From the NCBI GenBank assembly GCA_944391325.1, contig CALXTC010000022.1, positions 1 through 34,441 on the forward strand: a stretch of DNA of 34,441 nt, in the 5' to 3' direction. This DNA comes from an uncultured Candidatus Saccharibacteria bacterium. GTDB taxonomy: Bacteria; Patescibacteriota; Saccharimonadia; Saccharimonadales; Saccharimonadaceae. Positions 16,272 through 23,727 of the stretch are shown here, piece by piece; the stretch's first letter is position 1; every line of letters begins with the position of its first letter. The notes beneath the pieces were generated by a model. That model saw only the letters and a program-made list of their open reading frames with translations, was not told the DNA's origin and ran no database searches. The position numbers were made by a program, and so were the translations under genes.

Positions 16272-17081
16272 ATGATGGAGTTTATTAAGTTGGCTCGTCG
16301 GCGTGGGGTAGTAGCTGACCTAATTCACACACTGTTTAATGTATTGTTTGCGGTGGCGGTCATTTGTTTGACGGCAATATTTGGTACGCCTTTGCCGGCC
16401 ATATTGCTAGTTGTGCTGTCCAAGTGGCGGGTTATTGCTGTGCGACCACGTTATTGGTGGGCTAACTTCCTAAGTAGTTTGCCAGACTTGATTTTCGGTG
16501 TTGGCATGGCGGTTATATCGTGGTGTTGCTCGCAATTGGCCGATGGCTACGCCTTGGCTGGTACACCTCTGCCGATTTCGCCACTAATCATTCAAATAAC
16601 TCTATGTGTTATCTATGCCTGGTGGTTAGTGTCAATTAAACCTAAACATAGCGAGGCAATGATTGGTTTTCAGGCGTTGGCGAGTCAAGTTGTTGGATTA
16701 ACGGCCATTTTTTCGGTGTCAGGTGGTTTGCCATTGTTGGCGGTAATGCTACTGGCCTTTGTAGTGGCTTTTAGTTCAGCCAGGCAGGCTATTGGAATTT
16801 TCGAGGAAAAGGATCAGGATTTACTGGCGACTGTTTGGGGTCTGCTAGTAATGGAGCTGACCTTTGTCTCGTGGCATTGGAGTGTCTTTTATCAGCTAAC
16901 GCCGTTGATTCGCGTTCCACAAATTGCAATTATTTCGGCGATGATTTCGGTGATTGCCTTTCGAGTGTATCGAGCCTGGCACGATGACCGTCGGGTTACC
17001 TGGGATGAGCTGGGCGCACCAGTTGTTTTAACATTGGCAATTACCCTGCTGGTGCTATTTGTTTTTAGTGGTCTGTACTAA
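16272..17081 (+). CDS. Polytopic membrane protein of unknown function
   Basis: I do not recognise this 269-residue protein. A basic N-terminus (KLARRRG) is followed by about seven hydrophobic helices separated by short loops, for example LFAVAVICLTAIFG, LIFGVGMAVISWC, LIIQITLCVIYAWWL, GLPLLAVMLLAFVVAF, IISAMISVIAFRVY and VVLTLAITLLVLFVFSGLY. Loop residues include several Trp and a WHWSVFYQ segment. There is no ATPase or transporter signature that I can name. The start is 16272 or 16275 (adjacent ATG codons), fixed by the upstream -10 box. Its stop overlaps the prmC stop by a few bases in a convergent arrangement, so the two transcripts must overlap at their 3' ends. Confidence 0.8.
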   Translation: MMEFIKLARRRGVVADLIHTLFNVLFAVAVICLTAIFGTPLPAILLVVLSKWRVIAVRPRYWWANFLSSLPDLIFGVGMAVISWCCSQLADGYALAGTPLPISPLIIQITLCVIYAWWLVSIKPKHSEAMIGFQALASQVVGLTAIFSVSGGLPLLAVMLLAFVVAFSSARQAIGIFEEKDQDLLATVWGLLVMELTFVSWHWSVFYQLTPLIRVPQIAIISAMISVIAFRVYRAWHDDRRVTWDELGAPVVLTLAITLLVLFVFSGLY

Positions 17082-17944
17082 TCTTTGTGTTGCAGGGTAA
17101 TGGTGTAGAGTAACCGGCTAATTAGTCTAAAATGATGCTGCTGGGCAAAGCCTATTATGGTGGGTACTTGCTGTTGATCCATCTCTAGAATTAAATGGCC
17201 GTGTGGCCGTAGATGATGTGTTGACTGAATAATTAATTGTTTGATCAGGCCTAGACTATCGCTGTCGCTATCGTCGTAAAGGGCTAGATCTGGCTCATAG
17301 GCTAGTTCTGGCGATAGCCACGGCCAGTGGCGATTAACATAGGGCAGGTTAGCGACAATGATATCAAATTGTTGCTGGCTGGTTAGATTGGATAATAAAT
17401 CTGACTTGGTAAGGTGCAGGTCGCTATCGGGATCTAGCCCGAAATTTTTAGCATTGTTGCGAGCGACTGACAGGGCGGGTTGGCTAATATCGGTTGCCCA
17501 GACTGTTAATTCGGGGTGCTCCAATTTAATGGTAATGGCTAGACACCCCGAGCCAGTGCCAACGTCGATAACGGTCTTGGCTGAATCGTCTGCCTGGAGC
17601 AATAAATTTAGTTGTTCAATAATTTGCTCACTTTCGGGGCGAGGAATTAAAACGTGATGATTAACCTGAAAATTCCGACCATAGAATTCTTTATAGCCGG
17701 TTAGAGAGGCGAGTGGGCAGTGTTGGGATCGCAAATACAGTAATTGACACAATTCATTCCATTGACTTTCGGCAATTTCAGCATCACCATGGGCTAGTAG
17801 CCATTCTCTAGATAACCCTAAACGACTCGATAGCAACAACTCGCTGTCTAGTCGAGCAGTGCTGATATTTGCAGCCTGTAAAGCCTGCGTCGACATAGTT
17901 AAAAAACTGTCGATAGTATTTGGACGATTTGTCTGTGCTGTCAT
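17078..17944 (-). CDS. prmC: Release factor glutamine methyltransferase
   Basis: PrmC methylates the Gln of the GGQ motif in release factors using S-adenosylmethionine. The SAM-binding motif VIDVGTGSGCLAI (residues 125-137) and the upstream PRPESE box are present. The catalytic (N/D)PPY motif reads NLPYV (199-203), with Leu for the first Pro. The N-terminal helical domain that contacts the release factor is present, and 288 residues is normal. The gene follows prfA with a 2-nt gap, so substrate and modifier are co-transcribed. Its 3' end overlaps the convergent gene at 16272. Confidence 0.94.
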   Translation of the reverse strand: MTAQTNRPNTIDSFLTMSTQALQAANISTARLDSELLLSSRLGLSREWLLAHGDAEIAESQWNELCQLLYLRSQHCPLASLTGYKEFYGRNFQVNHHVLIPRPESEQIIEQLNLLLQADDSAKTVIDVGTGSGCLAITIKLEHPELTVWATDISQPALSVARNNAKNFGLDPDSDLHLTKSDLLSNLTSQQQFDIIVANLPYVNRHWPWLSPELAYEPDLALYDDSDSDSLGLIKQLIIQSTHHLRPHGHLILEMDQQQVPTIIGFAQQHHFRLISRLLYTITLQHKD

Positions 17945-17946
17945 TG

Positions 17947-19032
17947 CTAGTGCCGATTAGAAGAAGTGCTTTGCTGTAGATTTAACTGTCGTTCCTGCGC
18001 TCTTAGCGCCTCTATAATGTCGTCAATGTCGCCGTTAAGGGCTGCTGGAATATTGGAACGGTTGTACTTAATGCGATGATCGGTGATGCGATCCTGGGGA
18101 AAGTTGTAAGTGCGAATCTTTTCACTGCGATCACCTGAGCCAATCAAGGCTCGTCGCTCGGCTGTTTCGGCGGCAGTCTGCTTGTCGATTTCCATTTGGA
18201 GCAGGCGAGAGCGTAATACCTCCATGGCCTTTTCCTTGTTTTGGATCTGTGATCGCCCATCCTGGTTAGTGACAACTAGACCAGTGGGTAGGTGGGTGAT
18301 GCGAACTGCCGAGTCGGTAGTGTTGACACCCTGTCCACCATGTCCAGACGAACGATAGATGTCAATGCGTAGATCCTTGGGGTCGATTTGGATATCTGTT
18401 TCGCTAGCCTCGGGTAGCACGGCCACTGTTGCTGTACTAGTATGGACGCGACCCTGGCTTTCGGTGACTGGAACTCGTTGAACCCGGTGTACACCAGACT
18501 CAAACTTGAGCTGAGCATATGGTTCGTCGCCAGTGATTTTTAGGATTACCTCCTTTATGCCGCCAGCGTCATTGGCATTCTCGGTGATGATTTCGGTTTT
18601 CAAATTATGGTTCTCGGCGTAACGCAAATACATCTTTAATAGATCGCCAGCGAATAGTGAGGCCTCATCACCACCAACACCAGCGCGGATTTCCATAATG
18701 ACATTTTTGTCGTCATTCGGGTCATGTGGCGCCAACATCTCGGCCAACTCTGTATTGACCTTATCTAGTTGTGTCTCTAGTTCGGGCAGCTCGGCCTTGG
18801 CCAGCTCGGCTAATTCTGGCTCATCCTTGCTATTTGCCAGTGTGCGATTGTCGTTAATCTGGTTGATTAGTTTGTCCCGTTCCTCAACCTTGTTGACTAA
18901 ATCGGTAATCTGGGAAAGCTGTTTGCTATTTTTAGCCAATTGTTCCATCGATAATGAGCCAGGATTCATTAATGATTCGGACAGTTTGGTTTGTTCGTTT
19001 TTTAATTCATCTAAATTAACGTCAATATTCAT
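17947..19032 (-). CDS. prfA: Peptide chain release factor 1
   Basis: RF1 ends translation at UAA and UAG. The GGQ catalytic motif is at 232-234 ([10 protein letters not shown]). The codon-recognition tripeptide is PVT at 188-190 in [10 protein letters not shown], where PxT is the RF1 type, not the SPF of RF2. The length of 361 is standard. Because almost every gene in the window ends in TAG or TAA, RF1 should do most of the termination work. On the minus strand TGATATAAT ends 6 nt before the ATG, giving a leaderless mRNA. prmC follows in the same operon. Confidence 0.97.
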   Translation of the reverse strand: MNIDVNLDELKNEQTKLSESLMNPGSLSMEQLAKNSKQLSQITDLVNKVEERDKLINQINDNRTLANSKDEPELAELAKAELPELETQLDKVNTELAEMLAPHDPNDDKNVIMEIRAGVGGDEASLFAGDLLKMYLRYAENHNLKTEIITENANDAGGIKEVILKITGDEPYAQLKFESGVHRVQRVPVTESQGRVHTSTATVAVLPEASETDIQIDPKDLRIDIYRSSGHGGQGVNTTDSAVRITHLPTGLVVTNQDGRSQIQNKEKAMEVLRSRLLQMEIDKQTAAETAERRALIGSGDRSEKIRTYNFPQDRITDHRIKYNRSNIPAALNGDIDDIIEALRAQERQLNLQQSTSSNRH

Positions 19033-19038
19033 ACAGCT

Positions 19039-19044
19039 ATTATA
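19039..19044 (-). promoter_or_regulatory. -10 box of prfA-prmC (leaderless)
   Basis: The complement is TATAAT with TG one base upstream, ending 6 nt before the prfA ATG. The T-run of the preceding rpmE terminator lies where the -35 would be. Confidence 0.65.
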
Positions 19045-19063
19045 TCAGGCGATTAGTGGTCAA

Positions 19064-19089
19064 TAAAAAAGCCCCATGACTATGGGGCT
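19064..19089 (-). terminator. Terminator of rpmE
   Basis: AGCCCCAT (19070-19077) pairs with ATGGGGCT (19082-19089) around a 4-nt loop. Reading the minus strand, a run of six T follows. Confidence 0.9.
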
Positions 19090-19106
19090 GTATTAGGCTA
19101 GGTGAG

Positions 19107-19442
19107 TTATTCCTGTGTGGCCTTGTCGGCAGCCTGCTTCTCGGCTTTAGCCTTGGCTGCAGCAGCTTTCTTAGCCAGCTCCTCACGGTGTGCCTGAGCA
19201 GCCTTCATCTTGGCTGCGAAACGGTCAACGCGACCCTCGGTGTCGATAATCTTCTCCTCGCCAGTAAAGAATGGATGGCTGGCTGATGAAATGTGAACCT
19301 TAACGACTGGGTATTCATTGCCGTCCTCCCACTTGATAGTCTCGTTAGTTGGAGCGGTGGAGCGAGTTAGGAATGAAAAACCCGCAGCCTCGTCCTGAAA
19401 GACGACCAAGCGATAATTATCGGGGTGAATACTTGTTTTCAT
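19107..19442 (-). CDS. rpmE: 50S ribosomal protein L31, type B, with C-terminal Ala/Lys extension
   Basis: The N-terminal 80 residues match type B L31, which lacks zinc-binding Cys: [57 protein letters not shown] further tail of about 30 residues rich in Ala and Lys ([19 protein letters not shown]) extends beyond the usual 80-90 residues. The start at 19442 is set by homology and by the complement of TATAAT at 19452-19457. Longer in-frame starts upstream would run through the terminator of the previous gene and are rejected. It has its own promoter (TTTACT, 17-base spacer, TATAAT) and terminator. Confidence 0.94.
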   Translation of the reverse strand: MKTSIHPDNYRLVVFQDEAAGFSFLTRSTAPTNETIKWEDGNEYPVVKVHISSASHPFFTGEEKIIDTEGRVDRFAAKMKAAQAHREELAKKAAAAKAKAEKQAADKATQE

Positions 19443-19451
19443 ATCCACAAA

Positions 19452-19480
19452 ATTATAAACGAAATCATCTGTAAAGTAAA
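19452..19480 (-). promoter_or_regulatory. Promoter of rpmE (leaderless)
   Basis: On the minus strand TTTACT (complement of 19475-19480), a 17-base spacer, then TATAAT (complement of 19452-19457) ends 9 nt before the ATG. The -35 overlaps the terminator of the upstream gene. Confidence 0.65.
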
Positions 19481-19501
19481 GCCCACTATGATAGTGGGCT
19501 T
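19479..19501 (-). terminator. Terminator of the 19528 gene
   Basis: AAGCCCACT (19479-19487) pairs with AGTGGGCTT (19493-19501), and the minus strand continues TACTTTAC. It abuts and partly overlaps the rpmE promoter. Confidence 0.75.
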
Positions 19502-19527
19502 GTATACAGTCTATTAGGCTAATAGTT

Positions 19528-20700
19528 TTACTGGCCAGCTGGTTGCGTCTGGCTAGTGGCGCCGGCCGTTTGCCCACCGGCGTTACCGCCGTTAGCCTCG
19601 ATGCAGACAGATGATTGACTCTTGTATGGCTCATTGGCACACATCGTTGTGATTAGACTTTGCATTTTGTCGCTAACCTGAGTGTCAGAGGTCAATTTGT
19701 TCTGGGCATCAGTCAGCTTGGTGTTTAGGTCACTTACCTGCTTATTCAGATTGTCGATAGTAGTTTTGTTCTCGTCGATGGTTTTTTGCTTTTCCTCATT
19801 TTGAGTAGTTAAGTCAGCAATTTTGTCCTGCAAGGCGTCGAACTGTGTCGATGACTTGTTGGATGAAGTTGTTGAGCTGTTGTTCTCGTCGGTTAATTGT
19901 TGCAATTTGGCCTGGGCATCACTTAGCTCGTTGCTGTTTTTATTGTTTTGGATGCCAAAGTAAACAGCAGTAGCGGTCGCACCCAGGAATAGAACAAAGA
20001 AGACGATTGTCAGAACAGAGATGGTCAATTGCTTGGGCTGGCCAGTTTTGCTGCCCTTGTTTTTCTTGGGCTGATTGGTGGGCGTTAACTCAATTCCGCC
20101 TGATTTGCTATCAGCCGCCTCAGCTGCCGCGGCTAGGCTGGCGCTGATTGGCGAGGCGGTGGCGTCGCTATCGCTATTACCAGTTTTGGTCGTTGCAACT
20201 GGGTTGGCTAGATCTGGCATTGGCGCATTGTTTAGTGAGTTGTTATCTGTCGACCCAAAAACATTCTCAATAGATGTTTTGTTGTTGGCAGCGTCAGCAT
20301 TGTCGGTTGCTTTTTTGCCACCAAATAGAGACTTTTTGGCCTTTGATTTTTTTTCTTTCTTAGACGTGGCATTGTTGAATAGGTCGGGCATTGTTGGGGA
20401 GGGAGTTGCATCCAAGTCGCCAAAACTACTGATGTCTGGCGTAGTGATCGGCTCGCCTAGCGTCATACCGCCTGTTGGCTCGGTCTGGTTGTTTGCAGTC
20501 GTTGCCATCTGATCCAAATGTGGAGTGGTGATATTATCGGTCGTCGGAACCGGCTTGACATTATCAATGGTTACGCCGGCGCGCTGAGCGAACTGGTCGT
20601 TGCCAGCTAGAAAGTTATCTGCTGCTGCATCAGTGGCTAGCACTGAATCATCAGCCGGCTTAGCTAAAGTCGGCTGGAATGGGTTATTGTCTTCCTTCAT
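19528..20700 (-). CDS. Single-pass membrane protein with extracellular coiled coil, unknown function
   Basis: I do not recognise this 390-residue protein. The N-terminal 220 residues are low-complexity, rich in Asn/Thr/Ala/Pro, with a Lys-rich patch ([18 protein letters not shown]) near residue 115. One membrane helix at about 225-252 ([20 protein letters not shown]) follows a KKNKGSKTG basic stop. The C-terminal side holds a long heptad-like coiled coil ([23 protein letters not shown]...), then two Cys (MCANEP..SSVCIEA) and a Gly/Gln tail. The positive-inside rule puts the coiled coil outside. The 5' leader of about 40 nt contains a GAGGTGGGAG ribosome binding site. It resembles other anchored envelope proteins in this window in layout, not in sequence. 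Confidence 0.82.
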   Translation of the reverse strand: MKEDNNPFQPTLAKPADDSVLATDAAADNFLAGNDQFAQRAGVTIDNVKPVPTTDNITTPHLDQMATTANNQTEPTGGMTLGEPITTPDISSFGDLDATPSPTMPDLFNNATSKKEKKSKAKKSLFGGKKATDNADAANNKTSIENVFGSTDNNSLNNAPMPDLANPVATTKTGNSDSDATASPISASLAAAAEAADSKSGGIELTPTNQPKKNKGSKTGQPKQLTISVLTIVFFVLFLGATATAVYFGIQNNKNSNELSDAQAKLQQLTDENNSSTTSSNKSSTQFDALQDKIADLTTQNEEKQKTIDENKTTIDNLNKQVSDLNTKLTDAQNKLTSDTQVSDKMQSLITTMCANEPYKSQSSVCIEANGGNAGGQTAGATSQTQPAGQ

Positions 20701-20746
20701 TTTTTAATTTTCTCCCACCTCATAATTAATTACACTTAATAAATGA

Positions 20747-20752
20747 ATTTTA
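20747..20752 (-). promoter_or_regulatory. -10 box of the 19528-20700 gene
   Basis: The complement reads TGCTAAAAT, an extended -10 about 46 nt before the ATG. This unit is conventionally led, with a ribosome binding site, unlike rpmE and prfA. Confidence 0.55.
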
Positions 20753-20819
20753 GCAAAAGCATTATAAATGTGCAAGATGTAGTTGTCTGTTCTGACCTTG
20801 TACATCTAAACGGGCGACA

Positions 20820-20849
20820 TTGCATTAACTAATTAGGATATGATATTAT
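20820..20849 (+). promoter_or_regulatory. Promoter of rpsB-tsf
   Basis: TTGCAT (20820-20825), an 18-base spacer, then TATTAT (20844-20849) in the extended form TGATATTAT. The leader is about 85 nt. Confidence 0.65.
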
Positions 20850-20888
20850 CTAATACGCAATATTAATTTAATAAAACAGCTATTCGCA

Positions 20889-20934
20889 TAACTCCTGATA
20901 ATCTCGGGGCGGATAGCAGTGGTGAAAGGAGTTA
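20889..20934 (+). promoter_or_regulatory. Hairpin hiding the rpsB ribosome binding site
   Basis: TAACTCCT (20889-20896) is the perfect reverse complement of AGGAGTTA (20927-20934), which contains the rpsB Shine-Dalgarno sequence 6 nt from the ATG. The 30-nt loop includes CTCGGGGCGGATAGCAG. This fits an autoregulatory ribosomal protein leader; regulation is inferred, not shown. Confidence 0.55.
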
Positions 20935-20939
20935 CCTAA

Positions 20940-21680
20940 ATGTCAGCTGACATTAAACAGCTATTTGAGGCTGGTGCTCATTTTGGTCACAAGACCTCAC
21001 GGTGGAACCCCAAGATGTCCAAGTACATCTTTACTAAAAAGGATGGCATTCACGTCATCAATCTAGATACGACGGTTGCCCAACTTGACAAGGCTAGTGA
21101 CTTTGTTAAGGAAGTGGCTGGTCGTGGTCGTCAGATTCTATTTGTTGGCACTAGCAAACAGGCTAAGGATGTTGTTAAGGCTGTCGCCGAAGAGGCGGGC
21201 ATGCCATACGTGGTCGAACGTTGGATGGGTGGTATGCTAACGAATCAGCAGACCATTGTTTCACAGATTAAAAAACTAAAGCTATTGGAAAAGCGAATGG
21301 CTAGTGGCGAACTTGCTAGTCGCTACAATAAACTAGAAGTTCAGCGCTACCAGGAGGAGATTAACAGCCTAAATACTCGTTATGGTGGTATTAAGGAGAT
21401 GCGTGGCAAGCCAGGTGCTGTTGTAGTTATGGGCGCTGTTGCCGATAGGAACGCTATCGCCGAGGCTCGCAAGCTAAATATCCCAGTTATTGCTGTCTGT
21501 GACACCAACGCTGACCCAACTGGTATTGATTATGTAATCCCAGCTAACGATGATGCTATCGCCGTTCTACAGATGATTGCTACCCAGTTAGCTGATGGCA
21601 TAAAGGCTGGTTCTGCGGTTGCTGCCAAGCGTGCTGAGGAGCGCAAGGCTGCTGCTGACAAGGCTGAAGCTGATAAATAG
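20940..21680 (+). CDS. rpsB: 30S ribosomal protein S2
   Basis: S2 is a small-subunit protein placed between head and body. The 246 residues carry all family landmarks: LFEAGAHFGHKTSRWNPKM, FVGTSKQAKDVV, VVERWMGGMLTN, PGAVVVMGAVADRNAIAEARKLNIPVIAVCDTNADP. The C-terminus ends in an Ala/Lys/Glu tail. The ATG at 20940 follows AAAGGAGTTA, which can be sequestered in a hairpin. The rpsB-tsf order is nearly universal in bacteria and both likely share the upstream promoter. Confidence 0.98.
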   Translation: MSADIKQLFEAGAHFGHKTSRWNPKMSKYIFTKKDGIHVINLDTTVAQLDKASDFVKEVAGRGRQILFVGTSKQAKDVVKAVAEEAGMPYVVERWMGGMLTNQQTIVSQIKKLKLLEKRMASGELASRYNKLEVQRYQEEINSLNTRYGGIKEMRGKPGAVVVMGAVADRNAIAEARKLNIPVIAVCDTNADPTGIDYVIPANDDAIAVLQMIATQLADGIKAGSAVAAKRAEERKAAADKAEADK

Positions 21681-21728
21681 TTTGTATGTTCCCAATAATT
21701 TAAGCTAAAGAAATAAAAGGAGAGAATC

Positions 21729-22340
21729 ATGGGCGTTTCCCTAGATGAAATCAAAAAGCTAAAGGAGCTAACAGGTGTTGGTCTAACTGATGCTAAAAAG
21801 GCTTTGACTGAGGCTGAGGGTGATTTTGATAAAGCCCTAGAGGCGATGCGCAAGAAGGGTCTAACTAAGGCCGAGAAGCGCGGTGAACGCGAGGCGCGCG
21901 AGGGTATTATCGAGTCTTATGTTCACGGTGATCGCATTGGCGTGCTGGTTGAGTTGAACTGCGAGACTGATTTCGTGGCTCGTACCGACAACTTTCATGA
22001 GTTGGCGCATGAAATTGCTCTACAGGTGGCAGCTATGCGACCAAAATGGGTTAGTGAGGCCGACATTCCCGAGGAGGAAAAGGCTCGCAAGCGTGAGGAG
22101 TTAATTGCTGCTGCTAAGAATGACCCAAAGAACGCAAACAAGCCAGAGGATATTCTAAACAAGATTATTGATGGTCAGCTAACCAAATACTACAGTGAAC
22201 TAGTCCTATTGGATCAACCATACTGGAAGGACGATAGTAAAACTGTTGGTACCTTGGTTAAGGAAGGTATGGCTAAGTTAGGCGAGAACATCGTCGTCCG
22301 TCGCATCGCTCGTTTTGAGCTAGGCGTTACTGAGGACTAG
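21729..22340 (+). CDS. tsf: Elongation factor Ts
   Basis: EF-Ts exchanges GDP for GTP on EF-Tu. The N-terminal UBA-like domain (IKKLKELTGVGLTDAKKALTEAEGDFDKALEAMRKKG) and the TDFV motif (residues 80-83), which contacts EF-Tu, are present. At 203 residues it is of the short form, with only one core repeat well developed, rather than the ~280-residue E. coli form. The ribosome binding site AAAGGAGAG is clear. It lies 48 nt after rpsB and a terminator follows the stop. Confidence 0.97.
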   Translation: MGVSLDEIKKLKELTGVGLTDAKKALTEAEGDFDKALEAMRKKGLTKAEKRGEREAREGIIESYVHGDRIGVLVELNCETDFVARTDNFHELAHEIALQVAAMRPKWVSEADIPEEEKARKREELIAAAKNDPKNANKPEDILNKIIDGQLTKYYSELVLLDQPYWKDDSKTVGTLVKEGMAKLGENIVVRRIARFELGVTED

Positions 22341-22375
22341 GCAATAACTATCTGGTAACTATTCATTAGCGAGTT

Positions 22376-22404
22376 AAAGCACCCGCCTAAGAGGTGGGTG
22401 CTTT
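22376..22404 (+). terminator. Terminator of rpsB-tsf
   Basis: AAAGCACCC (22376-22384) pairs with GGGTGCTTT (22396-22404) around an 11-nt loop. Confidence 0.8.
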
Positions 22405-22460
22405 GGCGATTGTCGTTTGGTAATGCTAGTGTGCGACAAAATACCGATACAGGCTCCTAC

Positions 22461-22489
22461 TTGACTATATTGATAAAAAGTGTTAGAGT
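22461..22489 (+). promoter_or_regulatory. Promoter of the 22666 unit
   Basis: TTGACT (22461-22466), a 17-base spacer, then TAGAGT (22484-22489) with an upstream TG. The leader would be about 170 nt, long for this genome. Besides the possible 10-codon frame at 22531, I see nothing else firm between the tsf terminator and 22666. Confidence 0.6.
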
Positions 22490-22530
22490 AAGTAGTGAGT
22501 AAATTACTAGCACCTTAGGAAGGAGAGATA

Positions 22531-22563
22531 GTGGTTGAACAACTGGGTTCGTGTAAGTTCTAA
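22531..22563 (+). CDS. Possible 10-residue leader peptide
   Basis: AGGAAGGAGA directly precedes GTG at 22531, giving the short frame MVEQLGSCKF before TAA. The ribosome binding site is as strong as any in the window but no long frame follows it, so it may be a translated leader for the gene at 22666, or chance. It is not conserved-checked. Confidence 0.3.
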   Translation: MVEQLGSCKF

Positions 22564-22665
22564 CGACTAAAATTCGAGCCAACTATTGTAGTACTGGCAG
22601 TGCTCTGAACATAAGTAAGTAGTCAGTCTAAGCTTGACAATCGTCATAGACAGAGAGGAAGCAAC

Positions 22666-22983
22666 ATGGGCAACATGGACTACGCGGTGAACGAGTACGG
22701 CCTGAAGACCGTCAGGAGCTGCGATCTAGACGGCTACGTGGCGGCGCGGCTCCTGGAGCTGCTCAACCCCGGTAAGGTGGCTGTTACCAAGGATCCGTAC
22801 AACCAGTTCCGGATCATCGCCAACTGCCAGCCGGAGGACCTGATCTACCCCGAGGGGTGGTACTTCAACACGAAGAGCGGCTTCACCAACAAGCACTGGT
22901 CGTCTATCGGTCAGTACGAGACCATTGGCGTGTACGACCCGGATGGCTATCCGTGGACGGATGCTGGCTATATGGCCAGCTAG
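22666..22983 (+). CDS. GC-rich orphan protein (105 aa)
   Basis: I do not recognise this protein. It is soluble, with many aromatic residues (EGWYFNTKSGFTNKHWSSIGQYETIGVYDPDGYPW) and two Cys, and has no membrane helix. The N-terminal half (CDLDGYVAARLLELLNPGKVAV) looks helical and amphipathic. Codon use is strikingly GC-rich (about 60 percent in 22681-22740, with CTG, CTC, AAC, GAG and CGG codons), unlike rpsB, tsf and frr around it. It has a consensus-like promoter, a GAGAGGAAG ribosome binding site and a strong terminator, forming an isolated cassette. A second ATG at 22675 is possible. Horizontal origin, perhaps from a GC-rich host or neighbour, is a reasonable inference. Confidence 0.75.
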   Translation: MGNMDYAVNEYGLKTVRSCDLDGYVAARLLELLNPGKVAVTKDPYNQFRIIANCQPEDLIYPEGWYFNTKSGFTNKHWSSIGQYETIGVYDPDGYPWTDAGYMAS

Positions 22984-23025
22984 GAACGCCAGTTCTACCA
23001 ACGATCTCCTTCAACCTACTGAGTT

Positions 23026-23053
23026 GGGCGCCACGTACGTGGCGCCCCTTTCT
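23026..23053 (+). terminator. Terminator after the 22666 gene
   Basis: GGGCGCCAC (23026-23034) and GTGGCGCCC (23039-23047) form a perfect stem around GTAC, followed by CTTTCTG. Confidence 0.85.
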
Positions 23054-23090
23054 GTTCCAGTACACTGGCTTAGTGGTGGTGCCTATATGC

Positions 23091-23096
23091 TACAAT
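23091..23096 (+). promoter_or_regulatory. Promoter of frr (leaderless)
   Basis: TGCTACAAT is an extended -10 ending 8 nt before the frr ATG at 23105. There is no ribosome binding site. Confidence 0.65.
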
Positions 23097-23104
23097 ATAA
23101 CCAC

Positions 23105-23656
23105 ATGGATACAAGTACTTATGACCAGAAGTTTGACGCCGTTGTGGCTCACTTCGCCGATGAGGCCAAGAAGGTTCGCACTGGACGGGCTCACCCGGAT
23201 ATGCTTAGTGGCGTTCGCGTTGAGGTATATGGCACCAAGATGCCATTGAACCAGGTGGCTAGCATTACAGCGCCAGAGGCAACCCAGATAGTAGTCACAC
23301 CGTTTGATCCAGCTAACCTGCACGCTATTTCCAATGCCATTAGTGGTGATCCAAACTTAGGTTTTAATCCCAGTGATGATGGTCGCAATGTTCGCGTACC
23401 AATACCTCCGTTGACAGAGGAGCGTCGCCGAGAAATCGTTAAGGGGCTAAACGCTAAGGTCGAGGAGGCTCGTGTGGCGTTGCGCAGTGTGCGCGACGAG
23501 GCTCGCAAGGCTGCAAAGGTAGCCAAGGCTGGCAAGCAGATTACCGAGGACGACCAAGAGCGTATCGAGAAAGGTATTGACGATTCTGTGGCACAGGCTA
23601 ACGAAAAAATTGCCGCTATTGCCAAGGAAAAAGAGCAGGAAATAATGACCATTTAG
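23105..23656 (+). CDS. frr: Ribosome recycling factor
   Basis: RRF splits the post-termination ribosome together with EF-G. These 183 residues match the ~185-residue family: KVRTGRAHPDMLSGVRVEVYG, PLNQVASITAPEATQIVVTPFDP, AISGDPNLGFNPSDDGRNVRVPIPPLTEERRREIVK, and a C-terminal helix. The start at 23105 is fixed by that homology and by the -10 box 8 nt upstream; an in-frame upstream extension to 22925 would overlap the previous gene and its terminator. A 12-bp hairpin separates it from uppS. Unlike the usual tsf-pyrH-frr order, pyrH is missing here. Confidence 0.97.
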   Translation: MDTSTYDQKFDAVVAHFADEAKKVRTGRAHPDMLSGVRVEVYGTKMPLNQVASITAPEATQIVVTPFDPANLHAISNAISGDPNLGFNPSDDGRNVRVPIPPLTEERRREIVKGLNAKVEEARVALRSVRDEARKAAKVAKAGKQITEDDQERIEKGIDDSVAQANEKIAAIAKEKEQEIMTI

Positions 23657-23671
23657 TTAGGTCGGTGGTCT

Positions 23672-23702
23672 TGGTCTACGTAGTGTTGGACTACGTAGAC
23701 CA
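23672..23702 (+). repeat. Perfect 12-bp inverted repeat between frr and uppS
   Basis: TGGTCTACGTAG (23672-23683) and CTACGTAGACCA (23691-23702) enclose a 7-nt loop. There is no T-run, so it may be an mRNA-stabilising or processing hairpin rather than a terminator. Confidence 0.75.
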
Positions 23703-23727
23703 CTAACATAAATGGGGAGGAACGCTA

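Noticed and set aside
19443-19640. N-terminal extension of rpmE by 66 codons
   Set aside because: It runs through the terminator and the end of the preceding gene; L31 homology and the -10 box place the start at 19442.
20075-20512. A 145-codon plus-strand frame opposite the 19528 gene
   Set aside because: It is the shadow of a low-complexity coding region, with no promoter or ribosome binding site; the minus-strand gene has both, plus a terminator.
22925-23104. N-terminal extension of frr by 60 codons
   Set aside because: It would overlap the 22666 gene, cross its terminator and precede the -10 box. RRF homology begins at 23105.
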